47,779 bases of DNA from Methylomonas koyamae (lineage in GTDB: Bacteria; Pseudomonadota; Gammaproteobacteria; Methylococcales; Methylomonadaceae), in contig NZ_LUUK01000173.1 in NCBI RefSeq assembly GCF_001644025.1, forward strand, positions 1-47,779. The letters run 5' to 3'. Under the pieces are notes generated by a model that saw only the letters and a program-made list of their open reading frames with translations, did not search any database and was not told where the DNA came from. Each line of letters opens with the position of its first letter. The stretch's first letter is position 1. A program made the translations under genes and the position numbers. This document shows, piece by piece, positions 17,912 through 26,468 of this stretch.

Positions 17912-19390
17912 TCAATCCAGCTCGATTTGTACCAAGCTGCCGTCCGGCATGATTTCGGTGATAAAGTTTTTCGGTTCCCTGAGAAAATAAATCAACCCGA
18001 GTAGGATCGCGCACGCGCCGCCCAACATCAGAAAAAAGCTGAAAGTGGAGACGAAAGTCAGCAAGATCAGAAACACGATGGCGCCGGCATTGCCGTAAGC
18101 GCCGACGATGCCGGCGACTTCGCCGGTGATTGAACGCTTGATCAACGGCACGAACGCAAAGATGGCGCCTTCGGCCGCTTGCATGAACACCGAACAAATC
18201 AACGTGACGGCCACGCTCAAGGCGATGGACCAGTCCGGCGAAATCCAGGCCATCGCCAGATAGCCGACCGCAAGTCCGGCCACGAACAGCGTCAACGAGA
18301 GTTTGCGGCCGATCTTGTCGCTGAGCCAGCCGCCGGCCGGCCGGGCGACGACATTGGTCACCACGAAGCTGGAGGCCAGCAGGCCGGCATCCAACATGTC
18401 TATGCCCTGGGTCTCGTGAAAGGTATGGAAAAAAAACATCGGTAACATCGATAGCACCGCCAATTTGGACCCGAACGTGACCAGATACGCGATCGCCAGT
18501 ATGAACACTTGCTGGTAGCGGTAATGGTGAATGCTGGGAATGGGGGCGCTTAGTTTGTCGGCGTTGTTGTTGACGAGTTGATGAGCATGAGCCAGGAATA
18601 ACAGCCATATCGTCAACTGGATACCCAGATGCCAAGTTAAGCTTAACACCGGCGTTGCCGGTGTCGCCAGCTTCCAGGCCAGTAGCGAAATCGTCGCGTA
18701 CAACGGTATCAAGCTGAACATGTACAAAAACAGATCGCGGATGCTGGAGACTTCCATCGCCAGCGGACGTCGGGTTTTCAGGCCGGCCAATTCCGGAGGC
18801 AAATTCTCCACGCTAAAGTAATAAACGATCGAGTAAAGCAGTGCGATCGCGCCGGTCAACGCCACCGCATAGCGCCAGCCGTGCTCTGCGCCGAAATAAA
18901 ACGCCAGGCCTGGCAGAAAAATGGCCGCGAATGCCGAGCCGAAATTGCCCCAGCCGGCATAAATACCTTCGGCGGTGCCGACCTGGCTGGCCGGAAACCA
19001 GTCGCCGATGATACGCACGCCAACCACGAAACCGGCACCGATAAACCCTAGCAAGAATCGCGACCAAGCCAATTCTGCGAAATTGTCGGCGGCGGCGAAC
19101 ATAAAGCACGGAATGCTACAAACCGCCAACAACACGCTGTAGCTGATTTTTGCACCAAACCGGTCCACCAGCATGCCGGTCGCGACTCTGGCGGGAATCG
19201 TCAGCGCCACGTTCAGTAGCAACAAAATGTCGATTTCGGTTTGACTGATGCCCAGGTCTTGCTGAATCAAAACCAGCAGCGAAGCATGGTTAAACCAGAC
19301 CACGAAGCTGATGAAAAAGGCCATCCAGCTCATGTGTAGCACTTTGGCCTTGCCTTGTAGCGACAGTAACTTGAACGGCGTAAAAGTCAT
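17912..19390 (-). CDS. narK: NarK-type nitrate/nitrite MFS transporter
   Basis: A 492-aa polytopic protein of the major facilitator superfamily, nitrate/nitrite porter family. MSWMAFFISFVVWFNHASL in helix 1 and GFIGAGFVVGVRIIGDWFP and GWGNFGSAFAAIFLPG in the N-terminal half fit NarK/NasA-type porters, which carry glycine-rich nitrate signatures. VVARPAGGWLSDKIGRK is the MFS loop signature of the second half. It imports nitrate for assimilation or exchanges it with nitrite. It is followed directly by nasT and is divergent from nirB. A sigma-54-like promoter precedes it at 19426-19441. Confidence 0.93.
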   Translation of the reverse strand: MTFTPFKLLSLQGKAKVLHMSWMAFFISFVVWFNHASLLVLIQQDLGISQTEIDILLLLNVALTIPARVATGMLVDRFGAKISYSVLLAVCSIPCFMFAAADNFAELAWSRFLLGFIGAGFVVGVRIIGDWFPASQVGTAEGIYAGWGNFGSAFAAIFLPGLAFYFGAEHGWRYAVALTGAIALLYSIVYYFSVENLPPELAGLKTRRPLAMEVSSIRDLFLYMFSLIPLYATISLLAWKLATPATPVLSLTWHLGIQLTIWLLFLAHAHQLVNNNADKLSAPIPSIHHYRYQQVFILAIAYLVTFGSKLAVLSMLPMFFFHTFHETQGIDMLDAGLLASSFVVTNVVARPAGGWLSDKIGRKLSLTLFVAGLAVGYLAMAWISPDWSIALSVAVTLICSVFMQAAEGAIFAFVPLIKRSITGEVAGIVGAYGNAGAIVFLILLTFVSTFSFFLMLGGACAILLGLIYFLREPKNFITEIMPDGSLVQIELD

Positions 19391-19425
19391 GAAAGATCCG
19401 AACGATTGAATTTGGGTAAGCGGAA

Positions 19426-19441
19426 AGCAGATTGCATGCCA
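19426..19441 (-). promoter_or_regulatory. Candidate sigma-54 promoter of narK-nasT
   Basis: On the minus strand TGGCATGCAATCTGCT matches the -24/-12 consensus TGGCACG-N4-TTGCW at all but two defined positions and keeps the GG-N10-GC core exactly. It places the transcript start near 19415, about 25 nt before the narK ATG. The NtrC-like sites at 19555-19603 would lie at about -148 and -180, a normal enhancer distance. Confidence 0.55.
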
Positions 19442-19554
19442 GCGACTTCAACGAGTCAAGACGGTTGCGGTGTTGATACGGCCGCGCGACCGTGTGCTCA
19501 AGCGATAGACGAAGAGGGAAGCGTTGGACGTTGGGCATGGGTCTTGGTCAATCG

Positions 19555-19603
19555 TGGGCCAGTTTGGTGCGAATATTTTGTTGGTTTGCATTGTTTGGGT
19601 GCG
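19555..19603. promoter_or_regulatory. Two NtrC-like enhancer sites, 32 bp apart
   Basis: 19555-19571 reads TGGGCCAGTTTGGTGCG and 19587-19603 reads TGCATTGTTTGGGTGCG. Both fit the NtrC dyad TGCACC-N5-GGTGCA (each 9 of 12 defined bases). Their centres are 32 bp apart, about three helical turns, the same spacing as the classic glnA enhancer pair. They sit between two outward-facing sigma-54-like promoters and would serve both. Confidence 0.5.
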
Positions 19604-19668
19604 CTGATCGTCGCGGGCGAGCGCCGTGAATTTTATAAAATCGTTGTAAATCAATAGAAAGAGAGTTG

Positions 19669-19684
19669 TGGCATGGAATTTGAT
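19669..19684 (+). promoter_or_regulatory. Candidate sigma-54 promoter of nirBD
   Basis: TGGCATGGAATTTGAT aligns with TGGCACG-N4-TTGCW with two mismatches. One of them (A for C at -12) is in the core, which weakens the call. The predicted start is about 19695, exactly at the first base of the first leader hairpin. The NtrC-like sites would lie at about -100 and -132. Confidence 0.4.
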
Positions 19685-19694
19685 TGATACTAGT

Positions 19695-19745
19695 CAAGTC
19701 TCGTCGTTGGACTTGCCCCCGTATTAGACCTGGACAAAGGCGTCC
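19695..19745 (+). promoter_or_regulatory. ANTAR-type dual-hairpin leader of nirB
   Basis: Hairpin P1 is CAAGTC (19695-19700) paired with GACTTG (19710-19715). Its loop is 9 nt, or 6 nt (GTCGTT) if C19702-G19709 pairs with one bulge. Hairpin P2 is GGAC (19732-19735), hexaloop AAAGGC (19736-19741) and GTCC (19742-19745). The P2 loop has the conserved A at position 1 and G at position 4 of ANTAR targets. P1 has G at position 4 but lacks A1. P2 uses bases 19739-19745, which are also the 5' arm of the terminator that follows, so the two structures exclude each other. This is the expected design for NasT antitermination. Confidence 0.6.
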
Positions 19746-19788
19746 TGCGCGAATGATGTTAATCATTCGCCAGGGCGCCTTTTTTTTG
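19739..19788 (+). terminator. Attenuator terminator in the nirB leader
   Basis: The stem GGCGTCCTG-(C)-GCGAATGAT, loop GTTA, then ATCATTCGC-CAGG-G-CGCC (19739-19779) has 18 base pairs with one bulged C and one G-T wobble. It is followed by nine T (19780-19788). It is a very strong intrinsic terminator placed 93 bp before the nirB start and no gene ends just upstream on this strand, so it works as an attenuator. Confidence 0.85.
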
Positions 19789-19881
19789 GCCTGAACAAAA
19801 GTTTCCACGACGACCGTACCCGAGTTCGTTCGCAAAGTGAGCGGATTCGGAGCAATTCAGCCCAATTAACAGGAGTCGCGG

Positions 19882-22422
19882 ATGAGCACGCAACAAACCT
19901 TGGTCGTGATCGGTAACGGTATGGTCGGCCAGCATTTTTTAACCGGCTTGGTCGAAAGCGAAATCGCTGGCCGCTATCGCGTGGTGACGTTTTGCGAGGA
20001 GCCGAGGCCGGCTTACGATCGGGTGCATTTATCGGCCTTCTTCGCCGGTAAGACCGCCGACGATTTGTCGCTGGTCGAGGCGGGCTTTTTCGAACGGCAC
20101 GGTATCGAGATCCATTTGGGCGACAGAGCGATCGGTATCGATCGCCAGCGGAAACACGTGATTTCCGCAAACGGCCAGATCATCCAATACGACAAACTGG
20201 TCTTGGCGACCGGTTCCTATCCGTTCGTACCGCTGATCGCCGGCCGGGATCGCCCGCGTTGTCTGGTGTATCGCACGATAGAAGATTTGGAGGCGATCAA
20301 GGCCGCCGCCGCCGAATCCCGGATCGGTGCCGTGATCGGCGGTGGGCTGTTGGGACTTGAAGCGGCCAAGGCTTTGAAGGATTTGGGCTTGGAAACCCAT
20401 GTCGTCGAATTCGCGTCGCGGCTGATGGCGGTGCAACTCGACGACGGCGGTGCCGCGATGTTGAAGCGGAAAATCGAGGCCTTGGGCGTCGTTACCCATT
20501 TGAATAAAAATACCACCGCGATCATCGACGGGGAAACGGCCTTGCACCGGATGACCTTTGCCGACGGTAGCCATCTGGAGACCGATATCGTGTTGTTTTC
20601 CGCCGGGATTCGGCCGCGCGACGAATTAGCCAGTGCCAGCGGTCTGGCGGCCGGGTCGCGCGGCGGGATTGCGATAGACAATCAGTGCCGGACTTCCGAT
20701 CCGGATATTTACGCGATCGGCGAATGCGCTTGCTGGAACGGCCAGATCTTCGGTTTGGTCGCGCCGGGTTACGCGATGGCCAGAACTGTGCTGGCCGACT
20801 TAGCCGAGGCTGACGCGGCCTTTACCGGTGCCGACATGAGTACCAAATTGAAGCTGATGGGTGTCGATGTCGCGAGCATCGGCGACGCTCAGGCCCGGAC
20901 GCCCGGTGCGCTGGTCTACAGCTATCAGGACGGTGCCGGCGAAATCTACAAACGGCTGGTCGTCAGCGCGGATAACCGGCGCTTATTGGGGGCGGTGCTG
21001 GTCGGCGACGCGGCCGATTACGGCACCTTGCTGCAATATTGTTTGAACGGTATAGAACTGCCGGCGCAACCGGATACGCTGATTTTACCGGCGCGCGGCG
21101 ACGCGCCGGCCGGACTCGGCGCGGATGCCTTGCCGGCCAGCGCCCAAATCTGTTCCTGTCACGATGTTAGCAAGGGCCAAATTTGCGACGCCGTCGCCGG
21201 CGGTTGCGTCAGCATCGGCGATTTAAAAGCCGCCACCAAGGCCGCCACCGGCTGCGGTGGTTGCAGTGCCTTGTTGAAGTCGGTGCTGGATAGCGAACTG
21301 ACCAAACTCGGCGTCGCGGTCAGCACCGATCTTTGCGAGCATTTTCCGCATACTCGCCAGGACTTGTACCATTTGGTGATGGTCGGCCAGATCAAGACCT
21401 TCGACGAGTTGTTGGACCGGCACGGACACGGCTTGGGATGCGATGTCTGCAAGCAAGCGGTTGGCTCGATCTTGGCTTCGTATTGGAACGACTACATATT
21501 GGAAAAACCGCATGTGGGTTTGCAGGATACCAACGATACCTTTTTGGCCAACATCCAAAAAGACGGCACTTATTCGGTGGTTCCGCGCATTGCCGGCGGC
21601 GAAATTACCCCGGAAATGTTGATCGTGCTCGGCCAAGTCGCTAAAAAATACCGTTTGTATACCAAAATCACCGGCGGTCAGCGCGTCGATTTGTTCGGTG
21701 CCAGGGTCGAGCAATTGCCGGCGATTTGGCGGGAGTTGATCGCGGCCGGCTTCGAGTCCGGTCACGCCTACGGCAAATCGCTACGCACCGTGAAGTCCTG
21801 CGTCGGCAGCACTTGGTGCCGCTACGGTGTCGACGACAGCGTCGGTCTGGCGATCGAATTGGAAAATCGCTACAAAGGCTTGCGGGCGCCGCATAAAATC
21901 AAAATGGCGGTGTCCGGTTGCACCCGCGAATGCGCCGAAGCGCAGGGTAAGGACATCGGCGTGATCGCCACCGAAAACGGTTGGAACTTGTATGTGTGCG
22001 GTAACGGCGGCATGAAGCCGCGCCACGCCGATCTGTTCGCGACCAATCTGGACAGGGAAACCTTGATTCGCTATATCGACCGGTTGCTGATTTTTTACGT
22101 GCGCACCGCCGCGCGTTTGCAGCGTACCTCGGTGTGGCTGGAAAATCTGGACGGCGGCTTGGCTTACTTAAAAGAGGTGGTGATGGCCGACAAGCTCGGG
22201 ATCGCCGCCGATCTGGAGCGGCAAATGCAGCATGTCGTCGACACGTATCAATGCGAGTGGAAAACCACGCTGGCCGACGAAACCCGCTTGAAACGTTTCC
22301 GGCACTTCGTCAACAGTGATTTGGGCGACGACGATGTCGTGTTTGTCGAGGAACGCGGTCAAATTCGGCCGGCCCATCCTGACGAACGCAAGCATTTTAA
22401 ACTGATCGAGGAGGCTGCCTGA
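19882..22422 (+). CDS. nirB: Assimilatory nitrite reductase [NAD(P)H] large subunit NirB
   Basis: An 846-aa cytoplasmic enzyme reducing nitrite to ammonium with NAD(P)H. The N-terminal FAD/NAD domain starts TLVVIGNGMVGQHF and has GAVIGGGLLGLEAAKAL near residue 150. A BFD-like [2Fe-2S] region has ICSCHDVSKGQIC and TGCGGCSALL. The C-terminal sirohaem/[4Fe-4S] domain has the ligand sets CVGSTWC and CTRECAEA. Length is typical (about 840-850 aa). GGAG precedes the ATG. The gene overlaps nirD by one base (TGATG) and is controlled by the attenuated leader described above. Confidence 0.97.
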   Translation: MSTQQTLVVIGNGMVGQHFLTGLVESEIAGRYRVVTFCEEPRPAYDRVHLSAFFAGKTADDLSLVEAGFFERHGIEIHLGDRAIGIDRQRKHVISANGQIIQYDKLVLATGSYPFVPLIAGRDRPRCLVYRTIEDLEAIKAAAAESRIGAVIGGGLLGLEAAKALKDLGLETHVVEFASRLMAVQLDDGGAAMLKRKIEALGVVTHLNKNTTAIIDGETALHRMTFADGSHLETDIVLFSAGIRPRDELASASGLAAGSRGGIAIDNQCRTSDPDIYAIGECACWNGQIFGLVAPGYAMARTVLADLAEADAAFTGADMSTKLKLMGVDVASIGDAQARTPGALVYSYQDGAGEIYKRLVVSADNRRLLGAVLVGDAADYGTLLQYCLNGIELPAQPDTLILPARGDAPAGLGADALPASAQICSCHDVSKGQICDAVAGGCVSIGDLKAATKAATGCGGCSALLKSVLDSELTKLGVAVSTDLCEHFPHTRQDLYHLVMVGQIKTFDELLDRHGHGLGCDVCKQAVGSILASYWNDYILEKPHVGLQDTNDTFLANIQKDGTYSVVPRIAGGEITPEMLIVLGQVAKKYRLYTKITGGQRVDLFGARVEQLPAIWRELIAAGFESGHAYGKSLRTVKSCVGSTWCRYGVDDSVGLAIELENRYKGLRAPHKIKMAVSGCTRECAEAQGKDIGVIATENGWNLYVCGNGGMKPRHADLFATNLDRETLIRYIDRLLIFYVRTAARLQRTSVWLENLDGGLAYLKEVVMADKLGIAADLERQMQHVVDTYQCEWKTTLADETRLKRFRHFVNSDLGDDDVVFVEERGQIRPAHPDERKHFKLIEEAA

Positions 22423-22757
22423 TGAGCCGTTGGACAGAAGTATGCCGAGTCGAGGATTTGCAAGCGGACTCCGGCATTTGTGCCCGCTTGGCCGACCAGC
22501 AAGTCGCGTTGTTTTTTCTGCCCCGTTTGAACGCGGTGTTCGCGATCGGCAACCGCGATCCCTTCAGCCAAGCCAACGTATTGTCGCGCGGGATGGTGGG
22601 CGACATCGGCGGTGAGCCGATGGTGGCCTCGCCGATGTACAAGCAGCATTTCAGTCTGCGGAGCGGCATTTGTTTCGAGGACGCCGCGGTGCGGGTACCG
22701 GTATTTCAGGCCCGCATCGAACAAGGCCGGGTTGAAGTCAACAGTTCGGCGGACTGA
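22422..22757 (+). CDS. nirD: Nitrite reductase small subunit NirD
   Basis: A 111-aa Rieske-fold subunit partnering NirB. WTEVCRVEDLQADSGICARL and FAIGNRDPFSQANVLSRGMVG are typical. As in the E. coli type, the Rieske Cys/His ligand motifs are absent, so it is structural rather than cluster-binding. The start overlaps the nirB stop. The 28 bp to the convergent helicase gene include a GC-rich hairpin-like stretch but no T-run. No nitrate reductase gene follows within the window. Confidence 0.95.
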   Translation: MSRWTEVCRVEDLQADSGICARLADQQVALFFLPRLNAVFAIGNRDPFSQANVLSRGMVGDIGGEPMVASPMYKQHFSLRSGICFEDAAVRVPVFQARIEQGRVEVNSSAD

Positions 22758-22785
22758 CCGGGGGGAGGGCGGTCCGCCGCTGGGG

Positions 22786-24513
22786 TCATTCCTGCGGTTT
22801 GGCGCGTTTCGACGGCGAACCGACCCGTTTTTTGCTTTTAGCCTTTTTGATGGCTGCCGGGTCGAAGTGGGAGATATTCAGCGGCTTGCCGACGACCCGG
22901 ACCTTTTTCAGCGCTTGAAACAAGTCCTTGGGCATGCCGGCCGGCAATTCGACGGTGCTATACGTTTCCTCGATTTTAATCCGGGCGATATGTTCGCCGT
23001 CGATGCCGGTTTCGTTCGCGATCGCACCGACAATATTGCCCGGTTTGACGCCGTCGTTACGGCCGATTTCAATTCGGAACAATTCCATTTCGACTTGACT
23101 GGCGCCACGGCCGCGTTCGCGCTGCGGGCCGCGCTCGCCTCGTTCGCGCGGTTTGTCGTCGGTCGGCCGGGCCGGTTTTTTCCCCGAGTCCTTGAGTAGC
23201 AGCGGGGTGTCGCCCTGCAGCAATTGCGCCAGCGCGGCGGCAATGTCGATGGCCGGCACGTCGTGTTCGACTTGGTACTGACTGATTAGTTGGTGGAAAA
23301 AGCTCAGCTCCGCCGACGCCAGTGTGTCGGTAATCCGCTGTTTAAAGCGGATGACGCGGGCATTATTGATAAACTCGGTGGAGGGCAATTGCATTTCCGC
23401 GACTTTCTGGCGGGTGGCTTGTTCGATATTGGCCAGCAAGCGTTTTTCGCGCGGCGAAACGAACAGTATCGCGTCGCCGGTGCGGCCGGCGCGGCCGGTA
23501 CGGCCGATCCGATGCACATAGGATTCGGTATCGTAGGGAATGTCGTAGTTGACGACGTGAGTGATCCGGTCCACGTCCAAACCGCGCGCGGCCACGTCCG
23601 TGGCAATCAATATGTCCAGCTTGCCGCTTTTCAAATGATCGATAGCCCGTTCACGCAAGGCCTGTGACATATCGCCATTGATCGCGGCGGCGGAAAAACC
23701 GCGGGCTTCCAGTTTTTCGGCAACCTCGACGGTGGCGGTCTTGGTGCGGACGAAGATGATCATACCGTCGAAATTCTCGGCTTCCAGAATCCGGGTCAAG
23801 GCATCCATTTTGTGTTGGCCGTTGACGAAGCAATAGCGCTGGCGGATGTTCTCGGCGGTCGTGGTTTTGACCTTGATCGTAATTTGTTCGGGCTGATTCA
23901 GATAGCGCTGGGCGATTTTGCGGATTTCGGCCGGCATCGTCGCCGAGAACAGCGCGGTTTGTCGGGTCGGCGGGGTTTGCTCCAGAATCCATTCGACGTC
24001 GTCGATGAAGCCCATGCGCAGCATTTCGTCCGCTTCGTCGAGCACCAGCGTCGTTAATTGATCCAGTTTCAAAGTCCCGCGCCGCATATGATCCATGACC
24101 CGGCCCGGCGTGCCGACGATGACATGCGCGCCGCGATTCAGTTGCCGCAATTGGCTGGTGTAGTCCTGACCGCCGTAAATCGGCAATACGTGAAAGCCCT
24201 TGATATGCGCCGCGTAGCTTTGAAAGGCTTCGGCGACCTGGATGGCCAGTTCCCGGGTCGGCGCTAGCACCAAGGCTTGCGGGTCTTTTTGTTTCAGATC
24301 GATTCGGGTAAGAATCGGTAAAGCGAAGGCGGCGGTCTTGCCGGTACCGGTTTGGGCCTGGCCCAACACGTCGCGGCCGGACATCACGAAGGGGATAATT
24401 TGGGCCTGAATCGGCGAGGGGGTTTCGTAACCGATGCCCTCTAGAGCTTTAAGAATGGGGTCGGATAGCGCTAGATCTTTGAAGGAAGGCGTGGCGGCGG
24501 GGGTTTCGGACAT
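22786..24513 (-). CDS. deaD: DEAD-box RNA helicase, DeaD/CsdA-like
   Basis: A 575-aa ATP-dependent RNA helicase with an N-terminal Q motif (FKDLALSDPILKALEGIGYE), Walker A AQTGTGKT, DEAD, SAT and HRIGRTGRAGR. A C-terminal DbpA-like RNA-binding domain follows (about residues 480-560; MELFRIEIGRNDGVKPGNIV), then a basic tail. This layout matches CsdA/DeaD, which remodels RNA during ribosome assembly and cold adaptation. It is preceded by a 120-bp leader with a hairpin and T-run. Confidence 0.92.
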   Translation of the reverse strand: MSETPAATPSFKDLALSDPILKALEGIGYETPSPIQAQIIPFVMSGRDVLGQAQTGTGKTAAFALPILTRIDLKQKDPQALVLAPTRELAIQVAEAFQSYAAHIKGFHVLPIYGGQDYTSQLRQLNRGAHVIVGTPGRVMDHMRRGTLKLDQLTTLVLDEADEMLRMGFIDDVEWILEQTPPTRQTALFSATMPAEIRKIAQRYLNQPEQITIKVKTTTAENIRQRYCFVNGQHKMDALTRILEAENFDGMIIFVRTKTATVEVAEKLEARGFSAAAINGDMSQALRERAIDHLKSGKLDILIATDVAARGLDVDRITHVVNYDIPYDTESYVHRIGRTGRAGRTGDAILFVSPREKRLLANIEQATRQKVAEMQLPSTEFINNARVIRFKQRITDTLASAELSFFHQLISQYQVEHDVPAIDIAAALAQLLQGDTPLLLKDSGKKPARPTDDKPRERGERGPQRERGRGASQVEMELFRIEIGRNDGVKPGNIVGAIANETGIDGEHIARIKIEETYSTVELPAGMPKDLFQALKKVRVVGKPLNISHFDPAAIKKAKSKKRVGSPSKRAKPQE

Positions 24514-24528
24514 TAAATTTACCTGTGG

Positions 24529-24559
24529 AAAAAAAGAGATCGCCCCGGTTGATACCGGG
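24529..24559 (-). terminator. Hairpin with T-run between ctaA and the helicase gene
   Basis: CCCGGT (24544-24549) and ACCGGG (24554-24559) form a 6-bp stem with a TGAT loop. Read on the minus strand it is followed 8 nt later by a run of seven T (24529-24535). It may end the ygfZ-HDOD-ctaA transcript or act in the helicase leader. The gap between stem and T-run makes it weak. Confidence 0.4.
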
Positions 24560-24633
24560 TCACTCGACCATTGTACCTCAGTTTGCCGGGTTTATTTTTA
24601 ACTTATTGATAATTTGGATAAAACGTCCACGGA

Positions 24634-25608
24634 TTAGGCCGGGCGCCCAGAGGCGTATTTCAGACAAATCCAAATGAAAAATTGAGCGCCGAAAATCAGA
24701 TTCGCCATCAGCAAATGTAGCGGTTGGGCGGCCGCCGGAAAACCCAGGCGATCTAGGCTCACGCCGGCCAGAATCGCGGTTACGATCAGAACGCACAGGG
24801 CATAGGCCATGCGCCGCAACAGACTGCCGGGCGAGGTGTGCGCGACGATTTGCCAGGCCAACCACAGATTGGTGAACAGGATGACCGACGAAAACGAGCG
24901 GTGTACGTAAAAAATGATGGGAAAGCTATCCCGCCAGAATTGGCGATCGATATAGCTGTGCTGGTGCGCGATGAAATCCACCGATTCCCTGACTTGAGTA
25001 CCCATCGCAACCTGCAGCAAGGTCATGCCGATCGCGATTTTCAGCACGAGCGCGAATCGCGGGGTTTGCCACCCGCCGTCCAATTGCGCCAACAGCGGTT
25101 GTTGCGAGCGGGCGATGGCGTAGATCAACAATGCGACAATGCCCAGCGCCAACAACATGTGCAGGGTGATCATCAACGGCTTTAAATTGCTGGCGACGAC
25201 GGCCGATCCCAACCAACCCTGGAAGCCCACCAGCAGAAACACCGTCACCGCCAGATAGAAGATCCCCTTGTCGCCTTTCAGGTAAATGCGCGAAGCCCAG
25301 GCTGTCAGCAATATCAGCAGGCCGGTGCTGGCGCCGATCAAGCGATTAGTGTATTCGGTCCAGGTTTTTACCGGGTTGAAAGTGGTGTTCTCGTAGCCGC
25401 GTTGGGCATAGATTTCGTGATAATTGGCGGGTAACTGCGCTTCGTCGGTCGGCGGTACCCATTGGCCGAAGCAGGTCGGCCAGTCCGGGCAGCCCATGCC
25501 GGCTCCCGAGGCGCGGACGATGCCGCCGACCAGAATCACGAAGTAGACGGCAAAAATGGTTAATGTGCCCAAGCGGCGAAAGCGGGCGGCGGCAAGCGGG
25601 TCTATCAT
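24634..25608 (-). CDS. ctaA: Haem A synthase, CtaA/COX15 family
   Basis: A 324-aa membrane protein with about eight hydrophobic helices. The start RRLGTLTIFAVYFVILVGGIVRASGAGMGCPDWPTCFGQWVPP contains the CPDWPTC loop of type 2 CtaA. Conserved His residues lie in LHMLLALGIV and AHQHSYID, followed by YVHRSFSSVILFTNLWLAW. It oxidises the methyl group of haem O to make haem A for cytochrome aa3 oxidases. The usual neighbours (ctaB, cox genes) are not in the window. It lies 6 bp after the HDOD gene and may be co-transcribed. Confidence 0.88.
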   Translation of the reverse strand: MIDPLAAARFRRLGTLTIFAVYFVILVGGIVRASGAGMGCPDWPTCFGQWVPPTDEAQLPANYHEIYAQRGYENTTFNPVKTWTEYTNRLIGASTGLLILLTAWASRIYLKGDKGIFYLAVTVFLLVGFQGWLGSAVVASNLKPLMITLHMLLALGIVALLIYAIARSQQPLLAQLDGGWQTPRFALVLKIAIGMTLLQVAMGTQVRESVDFIAHQHSYIDRQFWRDSFPIIFYVHRSFSSVILFTNLWLAWQIVAHTSPGSLLRRMAYALCVLIVTAILAGVSLDRLGFPAAAQPLHLLMANLIFGAQFFIWICLKYASGRPA

Positions 25609-25614
25609 CGTGAT

Positions 25615-26457
25615 TTAAAAAAATAGGGATTGAGCTAATTCGATTTCTTCGGACACGCCTTCGATTTCGAGAATTTCGGCATCGCCGGCCAGTCCGAGCT
25701 TGGCGAAGGCCGGCACGGAATGCCAATCGACCCGGCAGGCCGGGTGGTCGGTGCCGGCCACGCTTTGCAGAAACGCGACCTGCACTAAATCGACGTAATC
25801 GGCTTTCGGACCCGCGTCGCGTTGAAAATCAACGTATTCCGACGGCACCGGCTTGAGTTCCTCGGGAAAATGCCAGGTGTCCATGATGATTTTGCCGACG
25901 TGCGGGTGGGCTTTTTCCAATAACTTGTCGAGGCGGGACGGACTGTCGCGAAATTCGGGGATATTCTCGACCAGGCTGAGTATCGGCAATTTGCCGATTT
26001 GGTGTATCAAGCCGGCCAGCATGGCTTCGTCGGCGTTCAGATGCGGAGCAAAACCGGCCAGGGCCCGGCAGATCGCCGACACGTTGACGCCTTGCTCCCA
26101 GATCGTTCGGAAGTAACTTTCCAGCAATGCCGATTTGGGGGCGAACATTTGCTGCATGATCAGGCTGGTGACTAAAGTTCGGATGGTGTTGTTACCCAGG
26201 CGAGTCACCGCCATCTGGATATTTTTGATTTCCATCGCCCCGCGATAGAGCGGGCTGTTGGCGACTTGTATCAGCCGCGCGGAAATCGCCGCGTCGGTGG
26301 CAATGATCTCGGCCAGACTTTGCGCGGTCACGTCGCCCTTGCTGACGGCGTCGCGAACCTTGATCGCCACGTCCGGCAGGGTCGGCAGCACCAAACGATT
26401 GGCGTCCAGTTCCGCTTGGACATGGGCTAAAAAGTCGTTGACGGATTTGAATTGCAT
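25615..26457 (-). CDS. HDOD domain protein
   Basis: A 280-aa protein with a HDOD domain. Signature stretches include LVLPTLPDVAIKVRDAV, LAEIIATDAAISARLIQVANSP and AGLIHQIGKLPIL. HDOD domains are HD-like folds without reliable phosphohydrolase residues and occur in signalling proteins controlling motility, c-di-GMP responses or cell-cycle events. No output domain is fused. It is in a minus-strand group with ygfZ (11 bp upstream) and ctaA. Confidence 0.85.
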   Translation of the reverse strand: MQFKSVNDFLAHVQAELDANRLVLPTLPDVAIKVRDAVSKGDVTAQSLAEIIATDAAISARLIQVANSPLYRGAMEIKNIQMAVTRLGNNTIRTLVTSLIMQQMFAPKSALLESYFRTIWEQGVNVSAICRALAGFAPHLNADEAMLAGLIHQIGKLPILSLVENIPEFRDSPSRLDKLLEKAHPHVGKIIMDTWHFPEELKPVPSEYVDFQRDAGPKADYVDLVQVAFLQSVAGTDHPACRVDWHSVPAFAKLGLAGDAEILEIEGVSEEIELAQSLFF

Positions 26458-26468
26458 GATGCTGTGCC

